Below are positions 32,966 through 41,730 of a DNA stretch of 64,000 bases, in pieces. The notes under the pieces are model-generated. The model did not search any database and was not told where the DNA came from. It saw nothing but the letters and a program-made list of their open reading frames with translations. The DNA is from JACVRU01 sp040902725 (GTDB lineage: Bacteria; Actinomycetota; Thermoleophilia; Gaiellales; Gaiellaceae): NCBI GenBank assembly GCA_040902725.1, contig JBBDWU010000041.1, positions 18,476 through 82,475 of the forward strand. The letters run 5' to 3'. Position 1 is the first letter of the stretch; each line of letters opens with the position of its first letter. Both the position numbers and the translations under genes were made by a program.

Positions 32966-33973
32966 GTGACGCGCCTCACCCTCCCCGGCTTCGTGAGCGC
33001 GCACTGTCACGCGTTCCAGCGGGCCCTGCGCGGCCGTGCGGAGGGCGACGACTTCTGGACGTGGCGGGAGGCCATGCTGGACCTGGCCCGGGGTCAGACC
33101 CCGGAGCGGGTTAGGGCCGACTATGTGACGACTTACGCCGAGCTGCGGCGCGCCGGCTACACGGCCGTCGGGGAGTTCCACTACCTGGGCTACGAGGAGG
33201 CGCTCGCCGCCGTCGAAGCCGCCGGCGAAGCGGGCATCCGGATCGTGCTGCTCTATGCGGCCTACGCGCGCGGAGGGCTCGACCGTTTCCGGCAGGAGTC
33301 CGTGGCCGACTACCTGCGCCAGGTGGACGCGCTGCGGGCCACCGGCGCGGCCGTCGGCGTCGCCCCCCACTCCGTGCGCGCCTGCCCGGCCGACTGGCTC
33401 GAGGAGATCGGGCGTTATGCCGTGACCGAAGGCCTCCCGCTCCACGTCCACGCCGACGAGCAGCCGCGCGAGGTCGAGGAGTGCGTCGCCGAGCACGGCG
33501 TGCGGCCGGTGGAGCTGCTCGACCGCACCGGCTGTCTCGGGCCCCACACGACCGTCGTCCACGCCACCCACGCGGACGGCGCGGAGCTCGACCTGATCGC
33601 CGCCGCGGAGGCGCGCGTCTGCGCGTGCCCGACCACCGAGGCGAATCTCGGCGACGGCTTCCTGCCGGTCGAGCGGCTCCTCGCGCGCGGGATCGGGATC
33701 TGCATCGGCTCCGACTCCAACGTGCGCATCGACCCGCTCGAAGAGCTGCGCGAGCTCGAGGGGATCGCGCGCCGCCAGGCAGGCCGCCGCAACGTGATCC
33801 CGCTCGAGACGCTGGTCTGCGCCGGCGCCGACGAGGGTGCCGCCGCCCTCGGCCTCGAAGCCTGGGACGACGTCGAGGTCGACCTCGCCCATCCGTCGCT
33901 CCACGGGGTCGACGAGGCCGATGCCTTCGCCGCGCTCGTCTTCGGCTGCTCGGCCGAAGTATTCGCGAGTTAG
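32966..33973 (+). CDS. Amidohydrolase related to formimidoylglutamate deiminase, short N-terminus
   Basis: The 335-residue protein begins almost at the first metal motif, LPGFVSAHCHAFQRALRGRA, then has AVGEFHYLGY, LHVHADEQPREVEECV, VVHATHAD and GSDSNVRIDPLEEL. These are HutF-type signatures of the amidohydrolase superfamily. HutF deaminates formimino-glutamate in histidine breakdown. The usual N-terminal beta domain (about 60-100 residues) is missing: GTG 32966 is the first plausible start after the divergent pgsA-like gene. The specificity is therefore uncertain. Its stop shares bases with the convergent glycoside hydrolase. Confidence 0.75.
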   Translation: MTRLTLPGFVSAHCHAFQRALRGRAEGDDFWTWREAMLDLARGQTPERVRADYVTTYAELRRAGYTAVGEFHYLGYEEALAAVEAAGEAGIRIVLLYAAYARGGLDRFRQESVADYLRQVDALRATGAAVGVAPHSVRACPADWLEEIGRYAVTEGLPLHVHADEQPREVEECVAEHGVRPVELLDRTGCLGPHTTVVHATHADGAELDLIAAAEARVCACPTTEANLGDGFLPVERLLARGIGICIGSDSNVRIDPLEELRELEGIARRQAGRRNVIPLETLVCAGADEGAAALGLEAWDDVEVDLAHPSLHGVDEADAFAALVFGCSAEVFAS

Positions 33974-35451
33974 CCGAACGTCACGTCGTCGAGCCAGACA
34001 GCGGTCGGGTTGCCCGCAGTCTGGAGGACGACATGTGCGAAGGCAGCGCCCGGCGGGGCGACGGCGGAGACCGACAGGCGGGCCCAGCCGGAGCTCAGGG
34101 TGCGAAGCGGCTCAGACGAAACGGCGCCGATCCGCTTCGCCTCGCGGTCGTACCACTCGATTCCGATTGTCGTCGTTCCGGCGGTCCCGGCCGCGCGGGC
34201 CCAGACGGCGGCCTCGTAGATCCGGCCGGTCTCGAGGAAGGCGGCCACGGGCGACACGTGCACGGCGACGCGGCCGGTCGCCTGCCCGTCCTTGGAGCCG
34301 AGCCGCAGCGCGGCCGTCCCCGACCGGAAGACAGATGAGTCACGGCGCACGACAGCGTGCGCCGCGCCGCGGATCTGCCACACCGCGGGCAGCTCCTTGT
34401 CCTGCACGCGGATGCCGCTCTCGAAGCCGCCGTTGAAGCCTTGCGACACCGTCCCGCTGAACGCGTCGCGCACGACCGCGGCCGCAGGCTTCGGCGTGCC
34501 GTCGGCGCGATGGAGACCGAAGTGGTGCTCCGGCGCGACGTCGCGCGGACCGCGCGCCGGGATTCCCTTCGGGTCGAAGTCCGCGTAGACCCAGGGCGCG
34601 GCCGCGGGCAGCCCCAGCGCGCGGGCGGCGTACTGCACGGTGCGCAGATAGTGCTCCTGCGCCGCCTCACGCGCGTCGCGCGTGTGCGGCAGCCCGTGCA
34701 CGAGCCCGTTGCCTGCCCACGTCGAGTAGCCGACCTCGCCCACCAGCAGCGGCAGCGGCGCAGCCGCGCGCAACGCCTCCGAGAAGCGCAGGTAGGCGAG
34801 CTCCGCGCGCCCGAAGTAGTGGATGTCGTAGAAGTCGGGCTGCGAGGCTCCGAGCTGCTCCCGGAGCGCGCGGACCGTCTCGCCGGGCTCGGTGCCGACG
34901 GCGGAGATCGTGACCGGAGCGCCGCAGGCGGCGGCGCGCACGTGCGGCAGCAGCTCCCTCGCCCAGGCGACGGCCTGGGGATCGGAGACGTGGAGCTCGT
35001 TCTTCAGCTCGACGAAAGCGACCCGTGGGTCGCCCCTGAACGGCGCGAGGACGGCGTCGGCCCAGCGCTTCGAGCCGTCGAGATCGTCGTAGCTCCCCCA
35101 CCAGTCGAAGAGCGTCAGCTGCACCCGCAGGCCATGGCGGTCGGCGAGCGCCAGCGCCTGCTCCAGGCGTCCCAGGAACCGGCGACCCGGCTCCGGATAC
35201 CCCGTGATCTCGGGCGCGACGACCAGCCGAACGGTGTTTGCGCCCAGCCGGGCGATGCGGCCGAAGTCGGCGTCGATCGCGGCGGGGCGCCAGCGCGTCC
35301 ACATGTACGTCCACGCGTTGTCGGACGGGTAGTACGCCATGAGCTTCAGGCCGGCGACGGTGGCCGCTGTGTCAGGCGCCGCGCAGGGCGCGGCAGACGC
35401 GGACGGAGCCGCGAGGGCGGAGAGCACCAGAAGGATTGCCGCGAGCCGCAC
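33970..35451 (-). CDS. Secreted glycoside hydrolase (clan GH-A, GH5-like) with C-terminal beta-sandwich
   Basis: The 493-residue protein has a signal peptide (1-20, cut near ASA-APC), a TIM-barrel domain to about residue 330 and a C-terminal galactose-binding-like domain ending AVWLDDVTFG. Barrel landmarks are LGANTVRLVVAPEIT, the acid/base Glu in VELKNELH (Glu152) and the likely nucleophile in LLVGEVGYST (Glu239). It is predicted to act outside the cell on a beta-glycan; substrate unknown. GTG start at 35451; TAGGGT lies 14 bases before it. Confidence 0.78.
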   Translation of the reverse strand: MRLAAILLVLSALAAPSASAAPCAAPDTAATVAGLKLMAYYPSDNAWTYMWTRWRPAAIDADFGRIARLGANTVRLVVAPEITGYPEPGRRFLGRLEQALALADRHGLRVQLTLFDWWGSYDDLDGSKRWADAVLAPFRGDPRVAFVELKNELHVSDPQAVAWARELLPHVRAAACGAPVTISAVGTEPGETVRALREQLGASQPDFYDIHYFGRAELAYLRFSEALRAAAPLPLLVGEVGYSTWAGNGLVHGLPHTRDAREAAQEHYLRTVQYAARALGLPAAAPWVYADFDPKGIPARGPRDVAPEHHFGLHRADGTPKPAAAVVRDAFSGTVSQGFNGGFESGIRVQDKELPAVWQIRGAAHAVVRRDSSVFRSGTAALRLGSKDGQATGRVAVHVSPVAAFLETGRIYEAAVWARAAGTAGTTTIGIEWYDREAKRIGAVSSEPLRTLSSGWARLSVSAVAPPGAAFAHVVLQTAGNPTAVWLDDVTFG

Positions 35452-35508
35452 CGAGGGGTCAAACGACCCTAGCGCGGCAACAGAAAAATATGAAGGGGCG
35501 CTAGGGCG

Positions 35509-35856
35509 CTAACCCAGGTTCAGCCAGGGCTCGACGTCGTCCGGGAAGCCCTGCTCGTCCATGTACGAGATCACCCGGGCCGTGAGCCACAGGACGGCCT
35601 CGGGGTCGGCCCGCTCGAGCGCCGCCCGCACGGCGTCGTCGCCGGCCTCCATCCGCGCTCGCTCGCCGCTCGCCGCCCGCCGCAGGCGGCAGAGCGCCGC
35701 GACGGCCGCGTCGACCTCGTTCCCCGGGTGCGCGTACCAGCTCGCGCCCTGGGCGGCGTCGACGAGCGCGGGCGCCTCGGTGGCCAGCTGCTGGGCGTCC
35801 TCGGCGGCGACGAACGATCCCGTCTTGTCCGACTTGCCGCGAAACGTGTCCCACAT
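35509..35856 (-). CDS. Conserved-looking small cytoplasmic protein, unknown function
   Basis: The 115-residue acidic protein starts MWDTFRGKSDKTGSFVAAED and is mainly helical, ending SYMDEQGFPDDVEPWLNLG. ATG 35856 has AGGAG 5 bases upstream, which excludes the longer in-frame start at 36105 that would overlap the divergent gene. I do not recognise a domain. It diverges from the secreted HExxH protein. Confidence 0.65.
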   Translation of the reverse strand: MWDTFRGKSDKTGSFVAAEDAQQLATEAPALVDAAQGASWYAHPGNEVDAAVAALCRLRRAASGERARMEAGDDAVRAALERADPEAVLWLTARVISYMDEQGFPDDVEPWLNLG

Positions 35857-35953
35857 GGGTTCTCCTTCGGTCGCTGCCCACGAGTTGTACCCCGAAACGG
35901 GGGTTGTGCGCATCCGGTCGATGTAGGACACTTGAGGAGGGGGCCGGCCTGAC

Positions 35954-36670
35954 ATGCCGACCATGCGCTCCATAGCCATCATCTTCGCGGCACTCGTTGT
36001 CGCCCCCACCGCTTTCGGCGCCTCGACCGCGTCCGCGCTCGAGACGACGGCGTCGGCCTTCGCGAGCTCGATCGCGGAACGGCCCGTGCAGGCCGTCTGC
36101 AACACGCAGGGGGATTGGCTTCGGCTTACGCAGGAGGTCGGCTTCGACGCGCAGCTGACGTGGGGCTTCGTCGTCTTCCGCGACGGATCGCCGCTCGACG
36201 AGACGCAGCTCTCCGATCGCGCCTGCCTCTACCTCGAGGCGTTCCACGCGGCGAAGGACAAGGAAGCAATGACCGTCGGCTGCCGCATCGGGACCAGGCT
36301 GGTCGTCAAGGGGACCCGGGCCCGGCGCGCGCGCCGGGAGCCGGTGTACGGGAGGTGCCCCGACTACGGCCTGACCCTGTCCGCCCTCGTCACGCTCGCG
36401 CACGAGTCGGTGCACCTACGGGGATTCGTCGACGAGGGAGTGGTCGAATGCTTCGCCATGCAACTCATGGACGACGCGGCGCGCTGGTTGGGTGCGCCCG
36501 ACGCGCTCGCTTCGCGCCTGGCCGCCGACTACTGGGCGGACATCTACACCCGGCTCCGTCCCGACTCCGACTACTACCACCCCGACTGCGTCGACGGATC
36601 CCCGCTCGATTTGAGTCCAGGCCCGGGTGCCTGGCCGGCAGGTGGGGACACGATCCTCTCCGGGCCGTAA
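35954..36670 (+). CDS. Secreted HExxH protein, putative metallopeptidase
   Basis: The 238-residue protein has a signal peptide (about 1-28) and a helix with LAHESVHLRGFVDEGVVECF; His150, Glu151 and His154 form HESVH, and Glu161 or Glu165 could be the third zinc ligand (gluzincin-like). Six or more cysteines (CNTQ, RACLYL, VGCRIG, GRCPDY, VECFAM, HPDCVD) suggest disulfides after export. No named peptidase family was recognised. ATG 35954 is used; ATG 35963 is an alternative. Confidence 0.68.
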   Translation: MPTMRSIAIIFAALVVAPTAFGASTASALETTASAFASSIAERPVQAVCNTQGDWLRLTQEVGFDAQLTWGFVVFRDGSPLDETQLSDRACLYLEAFHAAKDKEAMTVGCRIGTRLVVKGTRARRARREPVYGRCPDYGLTLSALVTLAHESVHLRGFVDEGVVECFAMQLMDDAARWLGAPDALASRLAADYWADIYTRLRPDSDYYHPDCVDGSPLDLSPGPGAWPAGGDTILSGP

Positions 36671-36671
36671 C

Positions 36672-36860
36672 GTGGGCTGGCGCTTCCAGCGGCGCAAGCG
36701 GCTGCTCCCCGGGGTCAGCCTGAACCTCGGCAAGCGCAGCGCGAGCGTCCGGATCGGGCGGCGTGGCGCCGGCGTCACCGCCGGGCGTCGCGGCCTGAGC
36801 GCGACGCTCTCGCTGATCGGCACTGGGCTCGCCTACACGTGGCGCCGTAAGCGGCGCTGA
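36672..36860 (+). CDS. DUF4236 small basic protein
   Basis: The 62-residue protein has the DUF4236 pattern: GWRFQRRKRLLPGVSLNLGK, SVRIGRRGAGVTAGRRG and TGLAYTWRRKRR. Family members are short, very basic and of unknown role. GTG 36672, one base after the stop of the HExxH gene, gives the normal N-terminus (V-GWRF). Confidence 0.8.
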   Translation: MGWRFQRRKRLLPGVSLNLGKRSASVRIGRRGAGVTAGRRGLSATLSLIGTGLAYTWRRKRR

Positions 36861-36884
36861 GGCGCTGCTTGCCGCCTCTAAGAG

Positions 36885-36959
36885 TCGGGGCGCCCGGATT
36901 TGAACCGGGGACCTCTTGTCCCCCAGACAAGCGCGCTAACCAGGCTGCGCCACGCCCCG
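36885..36959 (-). tRNA. tRNA-Pro(GGG)
   Basis: The minus strand folds into a full cloverleaf: acceptor CGGGGCG/CGCCCCG, D stem GCGC/GCGC, anticodon arm CTTGT-CTGGGGG-ACAAG with anticodon GGG, and T arm CCCGG-TTCAAAT-CCGGG. The discriminator base is A and CCA is not encoded. TAGAGT on the minus strand (36973-36968) ends 8 bases before the mature 5' end, so there may be little or no 5' leader. Confidence 0.97.
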
Positions 36960-36987
36960 TGGCCGCCACTCTAGCCGCGCCGGAGGC

Positions 36988-37419
36988 TCAGTAACATTCG
37001 AGCCGGGTCAGGCGGCCGGTGAGGATCGACGCCTCCTGGCCGTACAGCGTGAACGTGAGCCGGGCTCGCCTTCCCGGGGCCAGCGGGCCGAGCGCGCCGG
37101 GCACGACCTCGATCACGCGTTCGTCACGGTCGATGGCGGTCAGCTCGGCGTAGACCGCGCTCGGGCAGCCCGCGCGTGCGACGAGCTCGACCGCCCAGCA
37201 GTACGCCCCGTTGATCGGCACGTAGTCCAGCCTGTACTCGCACTCGCAGTACTGCTCCTCGCAGATCGGGCCCTGGAGCCAGCGCCAGTCGAGGTCGGTT
37301 GCGACCTCCCGTGGCGTCTCGACGTGGACCGTCCGCAGCGGCAGCGGCTCGGACGCGGGCGGGCTCGCCTCCTCCCCCCCGGCGCAGCCGGCGAGGAGCA
37401 GGAACCCGACGAGGATCAG
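36988..37419 (-). CDS. Putative lipoprotein, CTG start
   Basis: The frame encodes ILVGFLLLAGCAGGEEASPP at its start, a hydrophobic core and lipobox (LAGC), then a cysteine-containing extracytoplasmic domain (EEQYCECEYRLDYVPINGAY ... LECY). No ATG, GTG or TTG exists before residue 67. CTG at 37419 overlaps the upstream TGA (CTGA), the usual coupling in this window, so CTG is the likely start. The n-region then lacks a positive charge, which weakens the lipoprotein call. Function unknown. Confidence 0.5.
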   Translation of the reverse strand: MILVGFLLLAGCAGGEEASPPASEPLPLRTVHVETPREVATDLDWRWLQGPICEEQYCECEYRLDYVPINGAYCWAVELVARAGCPSAVYAELTAIDRDERVIEVVPGALGPLAPGRRARLTFTLYGQEASILTGRLTRLECY

Positions 37420-37712
37420 GCGAGGCGTTTGTAGAGCCGCTCGACGAGCTCGGGGGAGCGCTCGAGCTTGTCGAGGATCGTGCGGATCCTGTACTCACGG
37501 AAGTGCGCCGGCTCGACGCCCAGCGCCTTCGCCAGCCGCTCCACGACCTCGTTCGAGGGCACGGGCCGGTTGCCGTGGACGATGTGGTTCAGATACCCCG
37601 CCGACAGGGCCGTCTGCTCGGCGAGGCCGCGGTAGGTCGCACCGCTCTCCGCCATCAGTCGCTCGACGGTCGCCCCGAGCGGCTCGTTGCTGAACTTCCT
37701 CCGCCGCGGCAT
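37416..37712 (-). CDS. XRE-type helix-turn-helix protein
   Basis: The 98-residue protein has an HTH_3 domain at about residues 13-70 (TYRGLAEQTALSAGYLNHIV, then VERLAKALGVEPAHF) and a C-terminal helix (LERSPELVERLYKRL). It is probably a local DNA-binding regulator. ATG overlaps the proS stop (TAATG) and its end overlaps the putative lipoprotein, so all three are co-expressed. Confidence 0.82.
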   Translation of the reverse strand: MPRRRKFSNEPLGATVERLMAESGATYRGLAEQTALSAGYLNHIVHGNRPVPSNEVVERLAKALGVEPAHFREYRIRTILDKLERSPELVERLYKRLA

Positions 37713-39370
37713 TACAAGGATCCTTCCAGGTCCGCGATTACGACGCGACGCTCTTCACCGGTGTCGCGGCGGCGCACGTCGACGGCTCCGTCCTCGGCCG
37801 TCTTCTTCCCCACCGTCACCCGCCAGGGGCAGCCGATCAGGTCGGCGTCCGCGAACTTCTCGCCGGCGCGCCGGTCGCGATCGTCGAGCAACACGTCTCT
37901 TCCGCCCGCCGCGAGCGCCTCCGCCACCTCCTCCGCCCGGTCCTCGAGACCGGGCAGCACCACCACGTGCACGTCGTACGGAGCGATGCTGTCAGGCCAG
38001 ACGATTCCCTGCTCGTCGTGGTGCTGCTCGACCGCGGCGGCGATCACGCGGGCGGGCCCGACCCCGTAACTGCCCATCACGACGGGACGCTCGGTTCCGT
38101 CCTCGTCGAGGAAGGTGGCGTCCAGCGCGTCGGAGTGGAAGGTGCCGAGCTTGAAGATGTGGCCGACCTCGATCGCCTGCTGGACGGCAAGGATCCCGCC
38201 GCACACCGGGCAGGCGTCACCTTCGGTCGCCTGCCGGATGTCCGCGAAGACCGGGTCGTAGTCGCGCCCCGCCTCGACGCCGCGCAGGTGCCAGCCGTCG
38301 CGATTCGCGCCCGCCACGAACTGGCCCTGGCGCAGGCTCTCGTCGGCGATCACCTCCACGTCGACGGCGACCGGGCCGAGCGACCCGCCGCCCGCGCCGA
38401 AGGCGGCGCGGATCTCGTCGTCGGTCGCGGGCCGGAACGACGCCTCGAAGATCGTCTCGAGCTTCTCCTCGCTGAGCCGGTCGTCCCCGCGGACCAGCGC
38501 CAGGACGAGGCGGTCGCCGACGACCACCGGCATCGCCTTCGACGTCGCGGCCGGGTCGACGCCGAGCAGCTCCGCAAGCGCGTCGATCGTCGCCACGCCC
38601 GGTGTCTCGACCTCCTCCGGCGCAGCCAGGGTCGCCGGGAACTCCGGCGCGCGCGGGATCCCGCGGGCGGCCTCGATGTCCGCGAAGTAGTCGCCGTTCT
38701 CGCAGCGCATCAGCTCGTTCTCCCCCGAGCCCGTCGGCGCCAGGAAGCCGGACGAGTCCTTGCCGCCCATGATCCCCGACTCGGCCTCGACGAGGTAGAC
38801 CTCGAGGCCGCAGCGCTCGAACATCCGCGCGTAGGCCTCCGCGTGACGGTCGAAGCTCGCGTCCAGTCCCGCCTCGTCGCGGTCGAACGAGTACGAGTCC
38901 TTCATGATGAACTCGCGCAGCCGCAACAGCGCGCCGCGCGCCCGCGGCTCGTCGCGCTCCTTGGTGCTGAAGTGGTACCAGGTCTGCGGGAGCTCCTTGT
39001 AGGACTGCAGCTCGCGCGCGTGGAACGTCATCGTCTCTTCGTGCGAGAGCGGCAGGACGAAGGCGCGGCCGCTGCTGTCGGTGAGCTTGAACAGCTGCGG
39101 GATCGCGATCCTGCCGGTCCGCTCCCACAGCTCGGCCGGCGTCAGCACCGGGCAGAGCATCTCCTGCCCGCCGATCGCGTCCATCTCCTCGCGGATCACC
39201 TGGACGACCTTCTGGTGGACGCGCCAGCCGAGCGGTAGGAACGTCCAGAGCCCGGTGCCGACCTGGCGGATGAAGCCTCCCCGCACGAGCAGCCGGTGCG
39301 ACGCGGCTTCTGCGTCCCCGGGCGGGTCGCGCAGGGTCGGCAGGAAGAGCTGTGAGGCCCGGGCAATCAC
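37712..39370 (-). CDS. proS: Prolyl-tRNA synthetase (bacterial type)
   Basis: The 552-residue class II synthetase has motif 2/3 regions (LCPVLTPAELWERTGR, LSHEETMTFH, MGSYGVGPARVIAA), a YbaK-like editing insertion between about residues 230 and 390, and a C-terminal anticodon-binding domain. It charges tRNA-Pro and can remove mischarged alanine. GTG start at 39370. The tRNA-Pro gene lies less than 1 kb downstream on the same strand. Confidence 0.96.
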   Translation of the reverse strand: MIARASQLFLPTLRDPPGDAEAASHRLLVRGGFIRQVGTGLWTFLPLGWRVHQKVVQVIREEMDAIGGQEMLCPVLTPAELWERTGRIAIPQLFKLTDSSGRAFVLPLSHEETMTFHARELQSYKELPQTWYHFSTKERDEPRARGALLRLREFIMKDSYSFDRDEAGLDASFDRHAEAYARMFERCGLEVYLVEAESGIMGGKDSSGFLAPTGSGENELMRCENGDYFADIEAARGIPRAPEFPATLAAPEEVETPGVATIDALAELLGVDPAATSKAMPVVVGDRLVLALVRGDDRLSEEKLETIFEASFRPATDDEIRAAFGAGGGSLGPVAVDVEVIADESLRQGQFVAGANRDGWHLRGVEAGRDYDPVFADIRQATEGDACPVCGGILAVQQAIEVGHIFKLGTFHSDALDATFLDEDGTERPVVMGSYGVGPARVIAAAVEQHHDEQGIVWPDSIAPYDVHVVVLPGLEDRAEEVAEALAAGGRDVLLDDRDRRAGEKFADADLIGCPWRVTVGKKTAEDGAVDVRRRDTGEERRVVIADLEGSL

Positions 39371-39386
39371 GTGTTGTCCAAGGAGG

Positions 39387-40520
39387 CTACTCCAGCGGGA
39401 TCAGAGACGCCTCGGCCATCGCGAGCGCCGCGGGCTTGGCCATCTTCAGGCGCTTGGGCCGCTGCATGCCGGTCTCGATCCAGCGGTCGATCTCGGAGAA
39501 GAGCTCGTCGATGAGGATGTCCGAGGACACCTTCTTCAGCACGCGCCCGTGTGCGTAGACGAAGCCGACGTCCCGGCCGCCGGCGATGCCGAAGTCCGCA
39601 TCCCCCGCCTCCCCGGGCCCGTTGACGGCGCAGCCGAGGACAGCGACCTCGAAGTGCTGCGGGTACGCGTGCAGCCGCTCCTCGACCTTCTCCGCCAGCG
39701 TCTGCACGCCCACGTTGTCGCGCCCGCACGACGGGCACGCGATCATGATCGGCCCGCGCTCGCGCAGCCCCAGAGCCTTGAGGATCTCGAAGGCGACCTT
39801 GACCTCCTCCACGGGGTCGGCCGTCAGCGACACGCGGACAGTGTCCCCGATGCCGTCGACGAGCAGCGAGCCGAGGCCGACCGCGCTCTTGATGCCGCCC
39901 GAGAACGGCGTCCCCGCTTCCGTGACGCCCAGGTGGAGCGGGTACGGAACGCGCTCGGCGAGCAGCCGGTACGCCCGGATCATCGTCGGCACGTGACTGG
40001 ACTTGACCGAGATCTTGAAGTCGCGGTAGTCAAGCTGCTCGAGCAGCCGAACCTCCTCGAGCGCCGCCTCGACCAGCGCCTCGGCCTGGTCGCGCTGCGC
40101 CACCTCCGCGAGATGCTTCGGCAACGACCCCGAGTTGGCGCCGATCCGCATGGGGATCCCGGCAGCCTTCGCCTTCAGGACGACCTCCGCGACCTTCTCC
40201 GGCCCACCGATGTTGCCGGGGTTGATGCGGACGGCGGCGACACCCTGCTCGATCGCCTTGAGCGCCAGGCTGGCGTTGAAGTGGATGTCGGCGATCACCG
40301 GCAGCGGCGAGAGGCGGACGATCAGCGACAGCGCCTCCGCGTCCTCCAGTTTCGGGACGGCGACGCGCACGATCTCGCAGCCCGCAGAGGCGAGCGCGGC
40401 GATCTGAGCCGTCGTCGCCTCGACGTCGTGCGTCTTGGTCAGCGTCATCGACTGCACGGCGACGGGCGCGCCGCCGCCGATCTTGACGCCGCCGACCGAG
40501 ATCTGCCGCTCGCTGGCCAT
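39387..40520 (-). CDS. ispG: 4-hydroxy-3-methylbut-2-enyl diphosphate synthase
   Basis: The 377-residue protein has the IspG TIM-barrel start (VGGVKIGGGAPVAVQSMTLT), ADIHFNASLAL, VRINPGNIG, and the [4Fe-4S] cysteines in ACPSCGR and LGCAVNGPGEAGDAD. It makes HMBDP in the MEP isoprenoid pathway. It sits downstream of rseP and dxr; the dxr product feeds the same pathway. ATG start. Confidence 0.96.
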   Translation of the reverse strand: MASERQISVGGVKIGGGAPVAVQSMTLTKTHDVEATTAQIAALASAGCEIVRVAVPKLEDAEALSLIVRLSPLPVIADIHFNASLALKAIEQGVAAVRINPGNIGGPEKVAEVVLKAKAAGIPMRIGANSGSLPKHLAEVAQRDQAEALVEAALEEVRLLEQLDYRDFKISVKSSHVPTMIRAYRLLAERVPYPLHLGVTEAGTPFSGGIKSAVGLGSLLVDGIGDTVRVSLTADPVEEVKVAFEILKALGLRERGPIMIACPSCGRDNVGVQTLAEKVEERLHAYPQHFEVAVLGCAVNGPGEAGDADFGIAGGRDVGFVYAHGRVLKKVSSDILIDELFSEIDRWIETGMQRPKRLKMAKPAALAMAEASLIPLE

Positions 40521-40530
40521 CTCTCGAACC

Positions 40531-41730
40531 TTAGCCCCCGATGTCGTTCGAGAGGCCGAGCGCGAACAGCACGAGCACGAACGCGATCCCGATCATGGAT
40601 ACGCGCTCGTAGAGCTGGCGGCCAAGCGCGCGGCCGCGGACTCCCTCGATCAGCGAGAAGGCGATGTGCCCGCCGTCCAGCGGCAGCAGCGGGAGGAGGT
40701 TGAGCAGCGCGAGCGAGAGGCTGATCAGCCCCAGGACGAACAGGAAGTCGTCGAATCCCTGCTCGAGCGCCTCGGAGGAGACCTGGGCGATGCCGACCGG
40801 GCTCGAGACCTCGTTCGTCCCCTCCCCGCGCGCGAGCCGCGGGAAGAACAGCGCGATCTGCTTCGTCACCCGCCAGGTGATCTGGGCCGAGCGCGCGACC
40901 GCGGCCGGTGGCGATAGCCCCCCGCGCCGTTCGGCCGCGACCACGGTCACGAGCGCGTCCGTGTCGCGCTGGAGGCTCAGCTCGAGCGGCCGCCCTTCCG
41001 AAGCGGCGATGGCGTCGAGCAGCTGCGGGGCGTTCAGCTGGCGGCCGTCGACGGCGACGATCCGGTCGCCGGCCTGAATCCCCGCGTCCTCCGCCGGCGT
41101 GCCCGGCAGCACTTCCTCGACCAGCGTCGTCACGGCGTTCTCGGGCGAGGCCTGGAGGCGCACTCCGATCTGCCAGGCGTCCTGAATCAGCAGGACGGAG
41201 AAGAGCGCGAGCGCGACGACAAGGTTCGCTCCCGGGCCGGCGAAGATGACGGCGACCTTCTTCCACGTGCGCTGCCGCCAGTAGGCGTCCGCGCCGAGCC
41301 CGTCCCGCAGCTCGTTCAGGCCGCGGTCCGCAGCCCGGGCGGCCGCGTCGGAGAGCGGCCGCCCGCCGACTTCCTCCTCGAGCGCGGGCAGCGCCGCGGC
41401 CGCGCCGGCCATGTCCCCTTCAGCCAGGCGGGCCTTGACCTCCTCCACCCGGCGGGCCACGGCCGGGCGCTCCTCGGCGGCGCGACCCAGGTGCAGGTCC
41501 AGGTCTGACGGGGCCGGGCGGTGCATGCCGGGTAGCTTCACGTAGCCGCCGAGCGGGATCGTCCCGATTCCGTACTCGATCCCCTTGCGCCGCACGCGGA
41601 CGAGCGGTGGCGGGAAGCCGATATAGAACTTGCGCGGCGACATGCCCACCGCCCGCGCGACGAGGAAGTGGCCCAGCTCGTGGACGAAGATCAGCGCGGC
41701 GAGGCCGAGGATGGCGATCAGCAGGTTCAC
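40531..41730 (-). CDS. rseP: Site-2 protease, RseP/M50 family
   Basis: The 399-residue membrane protein has the zinc motif VHELGHFLVAR at about residues 16-26, GTIPLGGYVKL, one PDZ domain (PGTPAEDAGIQAGDRIVAVD) and the second active-site motif NLLPLLPLDGGH. It is a fuller-than-usual version with an insertion of about 80 residues (charged, helical, about 80-150) between the first helix and the PDZ domain. It cuts membrane-bound anti-sigma factors or signal-peptide remnants. GTG overlaps the dxr stop. Confidence 0.92.
   Translation of the reverse strand: MNLLIAILGLAALIFVHELGHFLVARAVGMSPRKFYIGFPPPLVRVRRKGIEYGIGTIPLGGYVKLPGMHRPAPSDLDLHLGRAAEERPAVARRVEEVKARLAEGDMAGAAAALPALEEEVGGRPLSDAAARAADRGLNELRDGLGADAYWRQRTWKKVAVIFAGPGANLVVALALFSVLLIQDAWQIGVRLQASPENAVTTLVEEVLPGTPAEDAGIQAGDRIVAVDGRQLNAPQLLDAIAASEGRPLELSLQRDTDALVTVVAAERRGGLSPPAAVARSAQITWRVTKQIALFFPRLARGEGTNEVSSPVGIAQVSSEALEQGFDDFLFVLGLISLSLALLNLLPLLPLDGGHIAFSLIEGVRGRALGRQLYERVSMIGIAFVLVLFALGLSNDIGG

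Noticed and set aside
33090..33102. Third copy of GGGGTCAGACCCC
   Set aside because: It lies in the coding sequence of the amidohydrolase (residues ARGQTPER) in a region that fits the family, and has no partner palindrome or duplication, so I treat it as chance.
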